This document shows positions 55,822-64,000 of a DNA stretch of 64,000 bases, piece after piece (within the stretch, counting starts at the first letter, position 1; every line of letters starts with the position of its first letter). The notes beneath the pieces are model-generated. The model saw nothing but the letters and a program-made list of their open reading frames with translations. It did no database searches and was not told where the DNA came from. The stretch lies in NCBI GenBank assembly GCA_913776825.1, contig CAJYPV010000022.1:62001-126000 (forward strand). The letters are read 5' to 3'. Source of the DNA: Burkholderiaceae bacterium. Its GTDB lineage: Bacteria; Pseudomonadota; Gammaproteobacteria; Burkholderiales; Burkholderiaceae_C. The translations under genes were made by a program, and so were the position numbers.

Positions 55822-56448
55822 ATGCTGACCCTCGCCCAAACCCTCGCTTTCCTCGCCGCCGCCGTGCTGCTGACCCTCTCCCCAGGCCCCGACAACCTGA
55901 TGGTGCTCAGCATGGGCATGTCCAAAGGGCGACGACAGGGCATCGCATTCGGGCTCGGTTGCGCGATCGGTTGTCTGAGCCACACGGTGCTGGCGGTGAT
56001 CGGCGTGAGCGCGCTGGTGGCGGCGTCGCCGGTGGCTTTCACCGCGCTGCGCTGGGCGGGCGGGCTGTACCTGCTGTGGCTGGGCGTGCAGGCGCTGCGC
56101 AGCAGTGGCGCGACGCGGCTGGAAGGCGGCGAGGCGCCGACCCAGTCGCTGGGCCGGCTGTTCGCCAAGGGCATGGTCGCGAATGCGATCAATCCGAAGG
56201 TCGTGCTGTTCTTCCTGTCCTTCCTGCCGCAGTTCGTCGTGCCGGCGCAAGGCGCGGTGGCGCTGCAACTGGGCCTGCTCGGCGTGCTGTTCACCGCGCA
56301 GGCAGCGCTGCTGTTCGGACTGCTCGGCTATTTCGCGGGCGCGATCGGCGCCTGGATGAACCGCACGCCCGGTGCCGGGCGCTGGCTGGACCGGATCGCC
56401 GGCCTGGTGTTCGTCGGACTGGGGCTGCGGCTCATCACCTCGCGCTGA
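55822..56448 (+). CDS. LysE/RhtB family amino-acid exporter
   Basis: Inner-membrane exporter of amino acids or homoserine lactone-type compounds. The 208-residue protein has six hydrophobic segments and the family signature LTLSPGPDNLMVLSMGMSKG followed by GIAFGLGCAIGCLSHTVLA and FAKGMVANAINPKVVLFFL. ATG 55822 (MLTLAQTLAFLAAAVLL) is used; the upstream in-frame extension overlaps the phage remnant and lacks a family match. No LysR-type partner is adjacent. Confidence 0.9.
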   Translation: MLTLAQTLAFLAAAVLLTLSPGPDNLMVLSMGMSKGRRQGIAFGLGCAIGCLSHTVLAVIGVSALVAASPVAFTALRWAGGLYLLWLGVQALRSSGATRLEGGEAPTQSLGRLFAKGMVANAINPKVVLFFLSFLPQFVVPAQGAVALQLGLLGVLFTAQAALLFGLLGYFAGAIGAWMNRTPGAGRWLDRIAGLVFVGLGLRLITSR

Positions 56449-56728
56449 GCCCATCGGCCGATCCCGGCACCGGATGCAGCGCGGGTGCCGCTCACTCATC
56501 GCGACCGACGACGGCCGATCAGCGCTGACCCCGATTCTTCGGACGGCTGGCGTTCCCAGTCGGGCCGGGATTGACTCATCCCGGAGACGCACAGTGTTAG
56601 GCTTTCGCCGCGTCGTTGAGCGCCCCATTGACCCGCACAGACGATCGACGTCCTCGTCATCTTCTGTGGGACTGCGAAGTACCGCGTCGGATTGATCCGA
56701 TGCGCTGAATTGAAGGAGGACCCCACCC

Positions 56729-57895
56729 TTGACCCCCGGGCTCAAACGTTTCTTCGCCAGCGAATCGGCTGGCGGCATCGTGCTGGCGATCGCGGCCCTC
56801 GCGGCGCTGATCATCAGCAATTCCGATTGGGCGGGCACCTACCGCGCCTTCACCCAGATCCCCGGCGAAGTCCGGATCGGCGGTGACTGGCTGGTGCTGG
56901 CCAAACCGCTGATCGTCTGGGTCAACGACCTGTGGATGGCGGTGTTCTTCTTCCTGGTCGGCCTCGAAATCAAACGCGAGTTCGTCAGCGGAGAGCTCGC
57001 GCAGCGCTCCCAGGCGGTGCTGCCGGCCGTGGCCGCGCTGGGTGGGATGGCGGTTCCTGCGCTCATCTACACCGCGGTGAACTGGGGCAATCCGGAGGGG
57101 CTGCGCGGTTGGGCGATCCCGGCCGCGACCGACATCGCCTTCGCCATCGGCATCGTGATGCTGCTCGGCAGCCGGGTGCCGGCCTCGCTGAAGGTCTTCC
57201 TGACGGCGGTGGCCATCATCGACGACCTGGGCGCCATCGTGGTGATCGCGCTGTTCTACACCCAGCATCTGTCGCCGATCATGCTGGGCGTGGCGGCGGT
57301 GTGCCTGCTGGCGCTGTTCGGCCTGAACCGCGCGCGGGTGATGCGGGCGGACGTCTACATCGTCATCGGCCTGATCCTCTGGACCTGCGTGCTGAAGTCC
57401 GGCGTGCATGCGACGCTGGCCGGCGTGGCGACCGCGCTGTTCATCCCGTCCGACGACGGCCGCGGCCATTCCCCGGCCGAGGCTCTGGAACACGGCCTGC
57501 ATCCGTGGGTGGCGTTCCTGGTGCTGCCGATGTTTGCGTTCGCCAATGCCGGCGTGTCGCTGCGAGGCCTGAATCCGGCCGATGTGCTGCATCCGGTGTC
57601 GCTGGGCATCGCGCTGGGCTTGCTGCTCGGCAAGGCGATCGGCGTGTTCGGCAGCTCCTGGCTGATGATCCGGTTCGGTCTGGCCAACAAGCCGAGCGGC
57701 GCCAGTTGGGTGCAGTTCTTCGGCGTCTGCGTGCTGTGCGGCATCGGCTTCACCATGAGCCTGTTCATCGGCGGTCTGGCCTTCACCGGCCTGGCGGCGG
57801 ATTACGAGACCCATGTGAAGCTGGGCGTGCTGGGCGGCTCCATCCTCTCGGGCGTGCTCGGCACCTTGATCCTGTCGCGTCAGGCTTCTCGCTGA
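56729..57895 (+). CDS. nhaA: Na+/H+ antiporter NhaA
   Basis: Electrogenic sodium/proton antiporter for Na+ and alkaline pH tolerance. The 388-residue protein has about eleven hydrophobic segments, the ion-binding aspartates in VAIIDDLGAIVVIALFYTQH, the conserved VFFFLVGLEIKREFVSGEL and MFAFANAGVSL. Translation appears to start at TTG 56729, seven bases after a strong AAGGAGGA; no ATG is near the expected N-terminus. The 280-bp space upstream shows no gene and no recognised regulator site. Confidence 0.95.
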   Translation: MTPGLKRFFASESAGGIVLAIAALAALIISNSDWAGTYRAFTQIPGEVRIGGDWLVLAKPLIVWVNDLWMAVFFFLVGLEIKREFVSGELAQRSQAVLPAVAALGGMAVPALIYTAVNWGNPEGLRGWAIPAATDIAFAIGIVMLLGSRVPASLKVFLTAVAIIDDLGAIVVIALFYTQHLSPIMLGVAAVCLLALFGLNRARVMRADVYIVIGLILWTCVLKSGVHATLAGVATALFIPSDDGRGHSPAEALEHGLHPWVAFLVLPMFAFANAGVSLRGLNPADVLHPVSLGIALGLLLGKAIGVFGSSWLMIRFGLANKPSGASWVQFFGVCVLCGIGFTMSLFIGGLAFTGLAADYETHVKLGVLGGSILSGVLGTLILSRQASR

Positions 57896-57940
57896 TCGCA
57901 TCGGCCGCTCATGCGCCTCACGCAGTGAACGGCTGACATG

Positions 57941-57980
57941 AAAAGAGCCCGGTGTCCTCGCGGATCCCGGGCTCTTGTGT
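57941..57980. terminator. Bidirectional terminator between nhaA and yqhA
   Basis: AAGAGCCCGG (57943-57952) pairs with CCGGGCTCTT (57967-57976) over 10 bp. The minus strand ends in TTTT after the stem; the plus strand has TTGTGTTGTT. It sits between two convergent genes. Confidence 0.75.
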
Positions 57981-58039
57981 TGTTGATCGTCCAGTGCGGC
58001 TGGCCGATGCCGCTGGCGCCGCTCGCGGCGCCGGGCCGA

Positions 58040-58636
58040 TCAGTGCTTGTCGTGGGCCAGCAGCCGGTCGGTGAAGGCAATCGCCAGCGCCGAGAACAGG
58101 AACGCGATGTGGATGATGGTCTGCCACATCAGGGTCTGTTCGGTCAGGTTCTGCACATTGATGAAGGTCTTGAGCAGATGGATGGACGAGATCCCGATGA
58201 TCGCCGTCGCCAGCTTGACCTTCAGCACCGACGCATTCACATGGTCCAGCCATTCCGGCTGATCCGGATGCTCTTCCAGCTTCAGGCGCGACACGAAGGT
58301 CTCATAACCGCCGACGATCACCATGATCAGCAGGTTGGAGATCATCACCACATCGATCAGCGCCAGCACGGCCAGCATGATGATGGTCTCGTTGAGCTTC
58401 ATCGCGCCGTCCTGCAGCACCTCGGCCTTGTAGCCGACGCTCTTCACCAGCATCTGCAGCGCTTCCTGGTTGCCGAAGGCGGCTTCGACCAGATGGACCA
58501 GCTCGGTCCAGAACTGGAAGACATACACCGCTTGCGCCACGATCAGTCCCAGATAGAGCGGCAGTTGCAGCCAACGGCTGCCGAAGATCACCGCGGCCAG
58601 CGGAGAGGGTTTGCGGGGAGAGGGAAGATCGGACAT
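58040..58636 (-). CDS. yqhA: YqhA/UPF0114 (TIGR00645) membrane protein
   Basis: The ATG at 58634-58636 (MSDLPSPRKPSPLAAVIFGS) gives 198 residues with four membrane helices. SRWLQLPLYLGLIVAQAVYV, ALIDVVMISNLLIMVIVGGY and KVKLATAIIGISSIHLLKTF match the TIGR00645/UPF0114 family, whose function is unknown. A further 24 in-frame codons upstream lack family support. It is divergent from acs (223 bp between starts). Confidence 0.92.
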   Translation of the reverse strand: MSDLPSPRKPSPLAAVIFGSRWLQLPLYLGLIVAQAVYVFQFWTELVHLVEAAFGNQEALQMLVKSVGYKAEVLQDGAMKLNETIIMLAVLALIDVVMISNLLIMVIVGGYETFVSRLKLEEHPDQPEWLDHVNASVLKVKLATAIIGISSIHLLKTFINVQNLTEQTLMWQTIIHIAFLFSALAIAFTDRLLAHDKH

Positions 58637-58859
58637 CGGGTAAATCCTTTGAGTCATCACCGGCGGTTCAACGCCAAACCGGTCGATTTTAGTGAGAGCA
58701 TGGCGCATCGCCTCGCCTGTGCGCGGGGCGGTCGCGTTGCACGGTCTGGCGCTGGCCTTTGGGACGCCGCTCTTCTACAAGAGTAAGGCGATCGTCAGTG
58801 TGAAACCGCAAAGTCGCGGCGCACGATTCAAGATCCCGCCTGTACCGGAGACAAAGGCC

Positions 58860-60818
58860 ATGAGCGACAAGATCTATCCCCCTCCCGCGTCCGCCGTTCA
58901 GGGCGCCCATGTGTCTGGCATGGCCGCTTATGAGGCGCTGTGCCAGGAAGCCGAGCGCGATTACACCGGCTACTGGGCCCGGCTGGCCCGCGAGCTGCTG
59001 ACCTGGCAGCGCCCCTTCACCCAAGTGCTGAACGACCGCGACGCGCCGTTCTTCAAATGGTTCGAGGACGGCCAGCTCAACGCCAGCGTCAACTGCCTGG
59101 ACCGTCATGTCGACGCCGGCCGTGGCGAGCGCGTGGCCCTGATCTTCGAGGCCGACGATGGCGCAGTCACCCGCGTCACCTATGCCGAGCTGCTCGCCAA
59201 GGTCTGCCAGCTGGCCAATGCGCTGCGTGCGCGGGGCGTCAAGAAGGGTGACCGGGTGGTCATCTACATGCCGATGTCGGTCGAGGGCGTGGTGGCGATG
59301 CAGGCCTGCGCGCGCATCGGCGCGACCCACTCGGTGGTGTTCGGCGGGTTCTCGGCGCAATCGCTGCGGGACCGCGTCCAGGATGCCGGCGCGGTCATGA
59401 TCCTGACCGCCGATGAACAGCAGCGCGGCGGCAAGGCGCTGCCGCTCAAGAGCATCGTCGACGAAGCGCTGGCCGACAGCAGCTGCCCGACGATCAAGGA
59501 TGTGATCGTCTATCGCCGCACGGGCGGCACGGTGGGCTGGGTGGCGGGCCGGGACCAGTGGCTGCACGAGGTGGTCGACGGACAGGCCAGCACCTGCGCG
59601 CCCGAGTGGGTGGAGGCGGAGCATCCGCTGTTCCTGCTCTACACCTCCGGCTCGACCGGCAAGCCCAAGGGCGTTCAGCACAGCACCGGCGGCTACCTGC
59701 TGCATGCGGCGCTGACCACCAAATGGACCTTCGACCTGAAGGACAGCGACATCTTCTGGTGCACCGCCGACATCGGCTGGGTGACGGGTCACACCTACAT
59801 CACCTACGGTCCGCTGGCGCTGGGCGGCACCGAAGTCGTCTTCGAGAGCATCCCGACCTATCCGGACGCCGCGCGCTTCTGGAAGATGATCGAGAAGCAC
59901 CGCGTCACGATCTTCTACACCGCGCCGACCGCGATCCGCTCGCTGATCAAGGCCGCCGAGACGAACGATGCGGTGCATCCCAAGCATTCGGACCTGTCGT
60001 CGCTGCGCCTGCTCGGCTCGGTCGGCGAGCCGATCAATCCGGCCGCCTGGGAGTGGTATCACCAGCATGTGGGCGGCGGCCGCTGCCCGATCGTCGACAC
60101 CTTCTGGCAGACCGAAACCGGCGGCCACATGATCACGCCGCTGCCCGGCGCGACGCCGCTGGTGCCGGGCTCCTGCACCCTGCCGTTCCCCGGCATCACT
60201 GCCGCGATCGTCGACGAGACCGGCAACGATGTCCCGAACGGGCAGGGCGGCATCCTGGTGGTCAAGAAGCCGTGGCCGTCGATGATCCGCACGATCTACG
60301 GCGATCCGGAGCGCTTCAAGAAGAGCTACTACCCGGCCGAGCTCAAGGGCTACTACCTGGCCGGCGACGGCGCAATTCGCGACGAGAAGACCGGCTACTT
60401 CACCATCACCGGCCGCATCGACGATGTGCTGAACGTGTCCGGCCACCGCATGGGCACGATGGAGATCGAATCCGCGCTGGTAGGCTGCACCGAGCTGGTG
60501 GCCGAAGCCGCCGTGGTGGGACGTCCGGACGACACCACGGGCGAGGCCATCTGCGCCTTCGTCGTGCTCAAGCGGCCGCGTCCGACCGGTGATGAAGCCA
60601 AGGCCATCGCCAAGCAATTGCGGGACTGGGTGGCCAAGGAGATCGGCCCCATCGCCAAGCCCAAGGACATCCGCTTCGGCGACAACCTTCCCAAGACCCG
60701 CAGCGGCAAGATCATGCGTCGCCTGCTGCGCTCGGTCGCCAAGGGCGAGACGGTGACGCAGGACACCTCGACGCTCGAGAACCCCGCGATCCTCGAGCAA
60801 CTGGGTCAGGCCTACTGA
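58860..60818 (+). CDS. acs: Acetyl-CoA synthetase
   Basis: Activates acetate to acetyl-CoA through acetyl-AMP. From ATG 58860 (GGAGA upstream) it is 652 residues, the usual Acs size. Motifs: AMP-binding loop [57 protein letters not shown], and the acetyl-regulated lysine in [13 protein letters not shown]. An upstream in-frame ATG at 58692 precedes unrelated residues. A terminator follows at 60894. Confidence 0.96.
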   Translation: MSDKIYPPPASAVQGAHVSGMAAYEALCQEAERDYTGYWARLARELLTWQRPFTQVLNDRDAPFFKWFEDGQLNASVNCLDRHVDAGRGERVALIFEADDGAVTRVTYAELLAKVCQLANALRARGVKKGDRVVIYMPMSVEGVVAMQACARIGATHSVVFGGFSAQSLRDRVQDAGAVMILTADEQQRGGKALPLKSIVDEALADSSCPTIKDVIVYRRTGGTVGWVAGRDQWLHEVVDGQASTCAPEWVEAEHPLFLLYTSGSTGKPKGVQHSTGGYLLHAALTTKWTFDLKDSDIFWCTADIGWVTGHTYITYGPLALGGTEVVFESIPTYPDAARFWKMIEKHRVTIFYTAPTAIRSLIKAAETNDAVHPKHSDLSSLRLLGSVGEPINPAAWEWYHQHVGGGRCPIVDTFWQTETGGHMITPLPGATPLVPGSCTLPFPGITAAIVDETGNDVPNGQGGILVVKKPWPSMIRTIYGDPERFKKSYYPAELKGYYLAGDGAIRDEKTGYFTITGRIDDVLNVSGHRMGTMEIESALVGCTELVAEAAVVGRPDDTTGEAICAFVVLKRPRPTGDEAKAIAKQLRDWVAKEIGPIAKPKDIRFGDNLPKTRSGKIMRRLLRSVAKGETVTQDTSTLENPAILEQLGQAY

Positions 60819-60893
60819 TCCCGGACCGCGCCCATCGGGTGCCGTCAGGCAAGACCCGACCCCCGCGCGACGGGGCTCCGATCTGACAACTCC

Positions 60894-60920
60894 AGCCCCG
60901 CTTCGGCGGGGCGATTTCTT
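60894..60920 (+). terminator. Rho-independent terminator of acs
   Basis: GCCCCGC / GCGGGGC with a TTCG loop, followed by GATTTCTTT, 76 bp after the acs stop. The remaining bases to 61136 show no convincing gene. Confidence 0.75.
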
Positions 60921-61136
60921 TGCGTTTTCGATTGGCCACACGGAACTCCGTGGGGCGATGACTGCCACTTGCCATCGACGTGGTTCGCATTACTTGCTCA
61001 TGCCGTGGCACTTATGAGGCCTTGGGCGAAGAATGCGGCGCTTCGCTTCGCATGCCCGAAACAGGGTGCTTCGAAGCGGCTTCCGGCTGGCTCGGTCGGA
61101 GGTTTCGTCGTCGGGACAATCGCAAGGAGTCTTTTC

Positions 61137-61685
61137 GTGGAGTTTGCTTTCCATCTCAAATACCAGCTGTCCGCCGAGGACAGTGACCGGGATGATGTCG
61201 TTGAACGACTCATCGAGACGGGATGCGGTGATGCGCTGATCAGAACCGGTCAACCCGGCCGGCTGTCGTTGTCGTTCATCCGGCCGGCGCCGAACGCGGA
61301 TGCGGCGGTGCTGGGCGCGCTCCATGCGGTGAAGCGGGCGGTGCCCTCGGTCCGCTTGATCGAGGTCGGTCCGGACCTGGTCGGCCTGACCGATGTGGCG
61401 GAACTGGTGGGGGTGTCGCGCCAGAACATGCGCAAGCTGATGCTCACCCATTCGGCCACCTTCCCGCCGCCGATGCATGAGGGCAATGCGTCGTCGGTCT
61501 GGCATCTCTCGCATGTGCTGGGCTGGCTGCAGTCACGCGGCCACTATGCGCTGGATGCCAGCGTGATGGACATCTCGCGGATCGCCATGCAGGTCAACCT
61601 GGCCAAGGAGATGCTGCACATGGAAGGCGAGCATCTGGCGCTGCGCAATCTGCTGCGGGCGACGGTCGGCGGCGGCGCGCCGTGA
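61137..61685 (+). CDS. Helix-turn-helix DNA-binding protein
   Basis: GTG 61137 with AAGGAG seven bases upstream gives a 182-residue protein (VEFAFHLKYQLSAEDSDRDD...). The N-terminal half is a small alpha/beta domain; the second half contains an excisionase/MerR-like HTH, GLTDVAELVGVSRQNMRKLM followed by SVWHLSHVLGWLQSRGHYAL. A longer in-frame reading from 60969 includes Cys/Arg-rich sequence without a domain. The target is unknown. Confidence 0.8.
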   Translation: MEFAFHLKYQLSAEDSDRDDVVERLIETGCGDALIRTGQPGRLSLSFIRPAPNADAAVLGALHAVKRAVPSVRLIEVGPDLVGLTDVAELVGVSRQNMRKLMLTHSATFPPPMHEGNASSVWHLSHVLGWLQSRGHYALDASVMDISRIAMQVNLAKEMLHMEGEHLALRNLLRATVGGGAP

Positions 61686-61842
61686 CGGGAAAATGAGACA
61701 ACTTCGCCCCGGCGCCACAACCGGAGACCACTGCAACCGCTGTTCACATCTGCGGCGGCGAGCGCCAGCGGCGGTCCTGCGGCGATGGGCGTCGCCGATG
61801 TCTGGCGGCAAACCGATGGTCTGCGGTTTGGGCGCCACCATG

Positions 61843-61866
61843 AAAAAGGCCCCTCGAAGGGGCCTT
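61843..61866 (-). terminator. Terminator downstream of the cytochrome c gene
   Basis: On the minus strand AAGGCCCC / GGGGCCTT (8 bp, loop TTCGA) is followed by TTTTT counting the stem end. It lies about 75 bp beyond the cytochrome stop and 158 bp after the convergent HTH gene. Confidence 0.75.
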
Positions 61867-61940
61867 GGGGCGGGGCGCTCCAAGCGCATCGCAGCCATCG
61901 TCGCCGTCAGCGTTTGGCCGCTGGCGAGCGGCGGCTTCAG

Positions 61941-62240
61941 TCACTTGGTCGTCAGCACCCACTTGGCCAGTTGCTCGGCTTCGGCCGGGCTGACTTGCGT
62001 ATTGGCGGGCATGGGCACCGGGCCCCAGACGCCGGAACCGCCCTTGATGATCTTCTCGGACAGCTTCTTCACGGCATCCTTGTCGCTGGCGTACTTGGCC
62101 GCGACATCCTTGTACGCCGGGCCCACCAGCTTCTTGTCCACCGCATGGCAGGCCATGCAGTTCTTCTTCTGAGCCAGCTCGGGGCTGGCAAAAGCGGCTG
62201 AAGCGGCAAAGGCCGCACAGGCGATCAGGGCGATTTTCAT
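61941..62240 (-). CDS. Periplasmic class I cytochrome c (c551/c552-like)
   Basis: A 99-residue electron carrier. MKIALIACAAFAASAAFASP is a signal peptide cleaved after AFA. The haem is attached at Cys28-Met-Ala-Cys31-His32 and the axial methionine is Met77 in GPVPMPANTQVS, the layout of cytochrome c551/c552 family members that donate electrons to oxidases or nitrite reductase. The gene is alone, with a terminator; its partner is unknown. Confidence 0.93.
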   Translation of the reverse strand: MKIALIACAAFAASAAFASPELAQKKNCMACHAVDKKLVGPAYKDVAAKYASDKDAVKKLSEKIIKGGSGVWGPVPMPANTQVSPAEAEQLAKWVLTTK

Positions 62241-62393
62241 GGCATCCTTTCAGATCCTGCCGGGAGAAACGGTTCGCCCCTGTCCACCGTTGACCGCCTG
62301 ACAAGGCGCGGGTGGCTGGGGATTCGACCGGGCTCGGATGATTGTAGTGTTGGGGGCGCCGCTTCGGCGGCGAGGGTCGCGAGGAGAACCGTG

Positions 62394-62642
62394 ATGTGGT
62401 TGATCGTAATAGGTGTGTTGTTGCTACTACTCAAACTTGGCGAAGTGGGGCCGGTCGCCGACTTGAGTTGGTGGTGGGTGTTGTCACCCTTCCTGGCCGC
62501 CGTGCTGTGGTGGGAATTCGCCGACAAGACCGGCTACACCAAGCGCAAGGAAATGGAAAAGCTGGACGAGCGCAAGGAAGCGCGCCGCCAGAAGTCCATG
62601 GTCGCGATGGGACGCGACGACAAGACGCGGCGTCGGCGCTGA
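62394..62642 (+). CDS. Small Trp-rich membrane protein (TIGR04438-like)
   Basis: ATG 62394 with GAGGAGA upstream gives 82 residues: one hydrophobic helix (MWLIVIGVLLLLLKLGEVGP), a Trp-rich second segment (LSWWWVLSPFLAAVLWWEFA) and a charged tail (KRKEMEKLDERKEARRQKS). This matches the small Trp-rich protein family found in Burkholderiales, of unknown function. It converges on ilvD. Confidence 0.85.
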   Translation: MWLIVIGVLLLLLKLGEVGPVADLSWWWVLSPFLAAVLWWEFADKTGYTKRKEMEKLDERKEARRQKSMVAMGRDDKTRRRR

Positions 62643-62757
62643 CGCCAGCGCGGAGCCGGCACGCTGGCCGGCCCATCGGAACATCGGGCGGCGTCAGCCG
62701 CCGACGGGCATCGCCGGGGATCTGAGACAGATCAGCCCGGCGACCGGCCCACGCAGT

Positions 62758-64000
62758 TCAGTCGAACTTGTCCAACACCGCGCCGGAACTGGCGCTGGAC
62801 GCGGACTTCGCAAACTTCGCCAGCACGCCTCGGGTGTAGCGCGGCGCGGGTTGCTTCCAGGCCGCCTTGCGGCGAGCGAGTTCCGCATCGTCGACATGCA
62901 GTTGCAACAGCAACTGATGCGCGTCAATCGTGATGCGATCGCCTTCCTGGATCAGCGCGATGGCGCCGCCTTCATAGGCTTCCGGCGCCACATGGCCGAC
63001 GACCATGCCCCAGGTGCCGCCCGAGAACCGGCCATCGGTGATCAAGCCCACGCTTTCGCCCAGGCCCTGACCGATCAGCGCGCCCGTGGGCGCCAGCATC
63101 TCGGGCATGCCGGGGCCGCCCTTGGGACCGAGGTAGCGCAGCACCATCACATCGCCGGCGACGATCCGGCCCGCCATGATCGCGGCCAGCGCCGATTGCT
63201 CGTCATCAAACACCCGTGCCGGGCCGGTCATCACCGGGTTCTTCAGGCCGGTGATCTTGGCCACGCAACCTTCGGGCGACAGATTGCCCTTCAAGATGGC
63301 CAGGTGACCTTCGGGATAAATGGCTTGGCTGACCGGGCGGATCACTTGCTGGTCCGGGGACAGGTCCGGCACCTCCGCCAGGTTCTCGGCCACCGTCTTG
63401 CCGGTGATGGTCATGCAGTCGCCGTGCAGCAAGCCGGCCTTGAGCAGTTCCTTCATCACCGCCGGCACGCCGCCGGCCTTGTGCAGATCGACCGCGAGGA
63501 ATCGGCCGCTGGGCTTCAGATCGCACAGCACCGGGATCTTCTTGCGCATGCGCTCGAAGTCGTCGATGGTCCATTCGACTTCGCCGGCATGCGCGATGGC
63601 CAGGAAATGCAGCACTGCATTGGTCGAGCCGCCGGTGGCCATGATCACCGCCACCGCGTTCTCGATCGCTTCGCGGGTGACGATGTCGCGCGGCTTGAGA
63701 TTGGCCTTCACCGCCGCCACCAGCAGCGCCGACGCCTGCTTGACGTTCTCGACGACCTCGTCCTCCACATTGGACATGCTGGATGAGTAGGGCAGCGACA
63801 TGCCCAGCGCTTCGAAGGCCGAGCTCATCGTGTTGGCGGTGTACATGCCGCCGCAGGAGCCGGAGCCGGGAATGGCGCGCTTTTCAATCTGGCAGAAGTC
63901 TTCCTCGCTCATCTTGCCGGCGCTGAATTGGCCGACCGCTTCGAAGACGCTGACGATGTTGAGGTCCTGCCCCTTGTAATGACCCGGCTTGATGGTGCCG
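62758..64000 (-). CDS. ilvD: Dihydroxy-acid dehydratase, 5' end cut by window edge
   Basis: Dehydrates dihydroxy-acids in valine, leucine and isoleucine synthesis using an iron-sulfur cluster. The visible 413 codons start in [20 protein letters not shown] and include the cluster cysteine segment [37 protein letters not shown] and [20 protein letters not shown]. The usual length is about 560-615 residues, so roughly the first 150 lie beyond base 64000. A Ser/Ala-rich stretch ([15 protein letters not shown]) precedes the stop. Confidence 0.95.
   Translation of the reverse strand, partial: GTIKPGHYKGQDLNIVSVFEAVGQFSAGKMSEEDFCQIEKRAIPGSGSCGGMYTANTMSSAFEALGMSLPYSSSMSNVEDEVVENVKQASALLVAAVKANLKPRDIVTREAIENAVAVIMATGGSTNAVLHFLAIAHAGEVEWTIDDFERMRKKIPVLCDLKPSGRFLAVDLHKAGGVPAVMKELLKAGLLHGDCMTITGKTVAENLAEVPDLSPDQQVIRPVSQAIYPEGHLAILKGNLSPEGCVAKITGLKNPVMTGPARVFDDEQSALAAIMAGRIVAGDVMVLRYLGPKGGPGMPEMLAPTGALIGQGLGESVGLITDGRFSGGTWGMVVGHVAPEAYEGGAIALIQEGDRITIDAHQLLLQLHVDDAELARRKAAWKQPAPRYTRGVLAKFAKSASSASSGAVLDKFD

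Noticed and set aside
58689..60968. A 759-residue minus-strand open frame
   Set aside because: Antisense to acs, which is unambiguous; the frame has no recognisable motif.

Overview
The window is GC-rich, densely coded chromosomal DNA from a Gram-negative betaproteobacterium. The best guess is Burkholderiales, in the Roseateles/Mitsuaria/Rubrivivax neighbourhood. Support comes from lpxH, an outer-membrane beta-barrel protein, a DsbB and a c-type cytochrome, a small Trp-rich protein of the TIGR04438 type, an HU with a Lys/Ala/Pro tail, and the moxR-DUF58-tgpA arrangement. The genus is inferred from protein style only. Because the GC content is high, very long open frames lie antisense to nearly every real gene; I treated these as shadows.

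Layout. 1-3.3 kb (minus): mtfA (cut by the edge), lpxH, ppiB, ppiA and a TPR protein, with 4-bp overlaps in lpxH-ppiB-ppiA. 3.6-9.9 kb (plus): cysS, an AlkA-type glycosylase, accA, tilS and lysC, then tRNA-Ser(GCU) with its own promoter and terminator. 10.4-17.7 kb: a PaiB-like protein, an exported hypothetical protein, ETF-ubiquinone oxidoreductase, an OsmC-like protein, an SDR, YceH plus a small membrane protein, and a secreted cyanophycinase-like peptidase. 17.8-23.3 kb: a B12-binding radical SAM protein, HU, a PAS-LuxR regulator divergent from the succinyl-CoA:3-ketoacid CoA-transferase genes with a striking palindromic operator between them, and a LytTR domain that may have lost its N-terminus to a frameshift. 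23.4-32.6 kb: two tandem copies of a DUF1800-DUF1501 export-linked gene pair, a second LuxR-type regulator and a Tat-exported PhoD phosphatase.

32.8-35.1 kb is an accessory patch of small orphan genes, ending in a FitA antitoxin with only a stub of its FitB toxin. 35.2-49.2 kb returns to core genes: dsbB, ridA-like, comEC, an outer-membrane barrel, mltB, tgpA-DUF58-moxR, a histone-deacetylase-like hydrolase, an MscS channel and a zinc alcohol dehydrogenase. 49.3-51.4 kb encodes an unusual 699-residue protein with two internal repeats and a C-terminal polysaccharide-deacetylase-like domain.

53.4-55.7 kb, next to the class I fumarase, is a foreign island. It holds an IS3-type transposase remnant, a visibly AT-richer gene for a 384-residue protein, and a decayed phage terminase small subunit. 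The 384-residue protein combines an N-terminal segment resembling the leader-like repeats of DUF4157/eCIS-associated proteins, a canonical AT-hook, and a nuclear-localisation-like basic tail followed by an acidic Ser/Asp tail. It is the best candidate here for something undescribed. 55.8-64 kb is core again: a LysE exporter, nhaA, a YqhA-like membrane protein, acs, an HTH protein, cytochrome c, the Trp-rich protein and ilvD (cut by the right edge).
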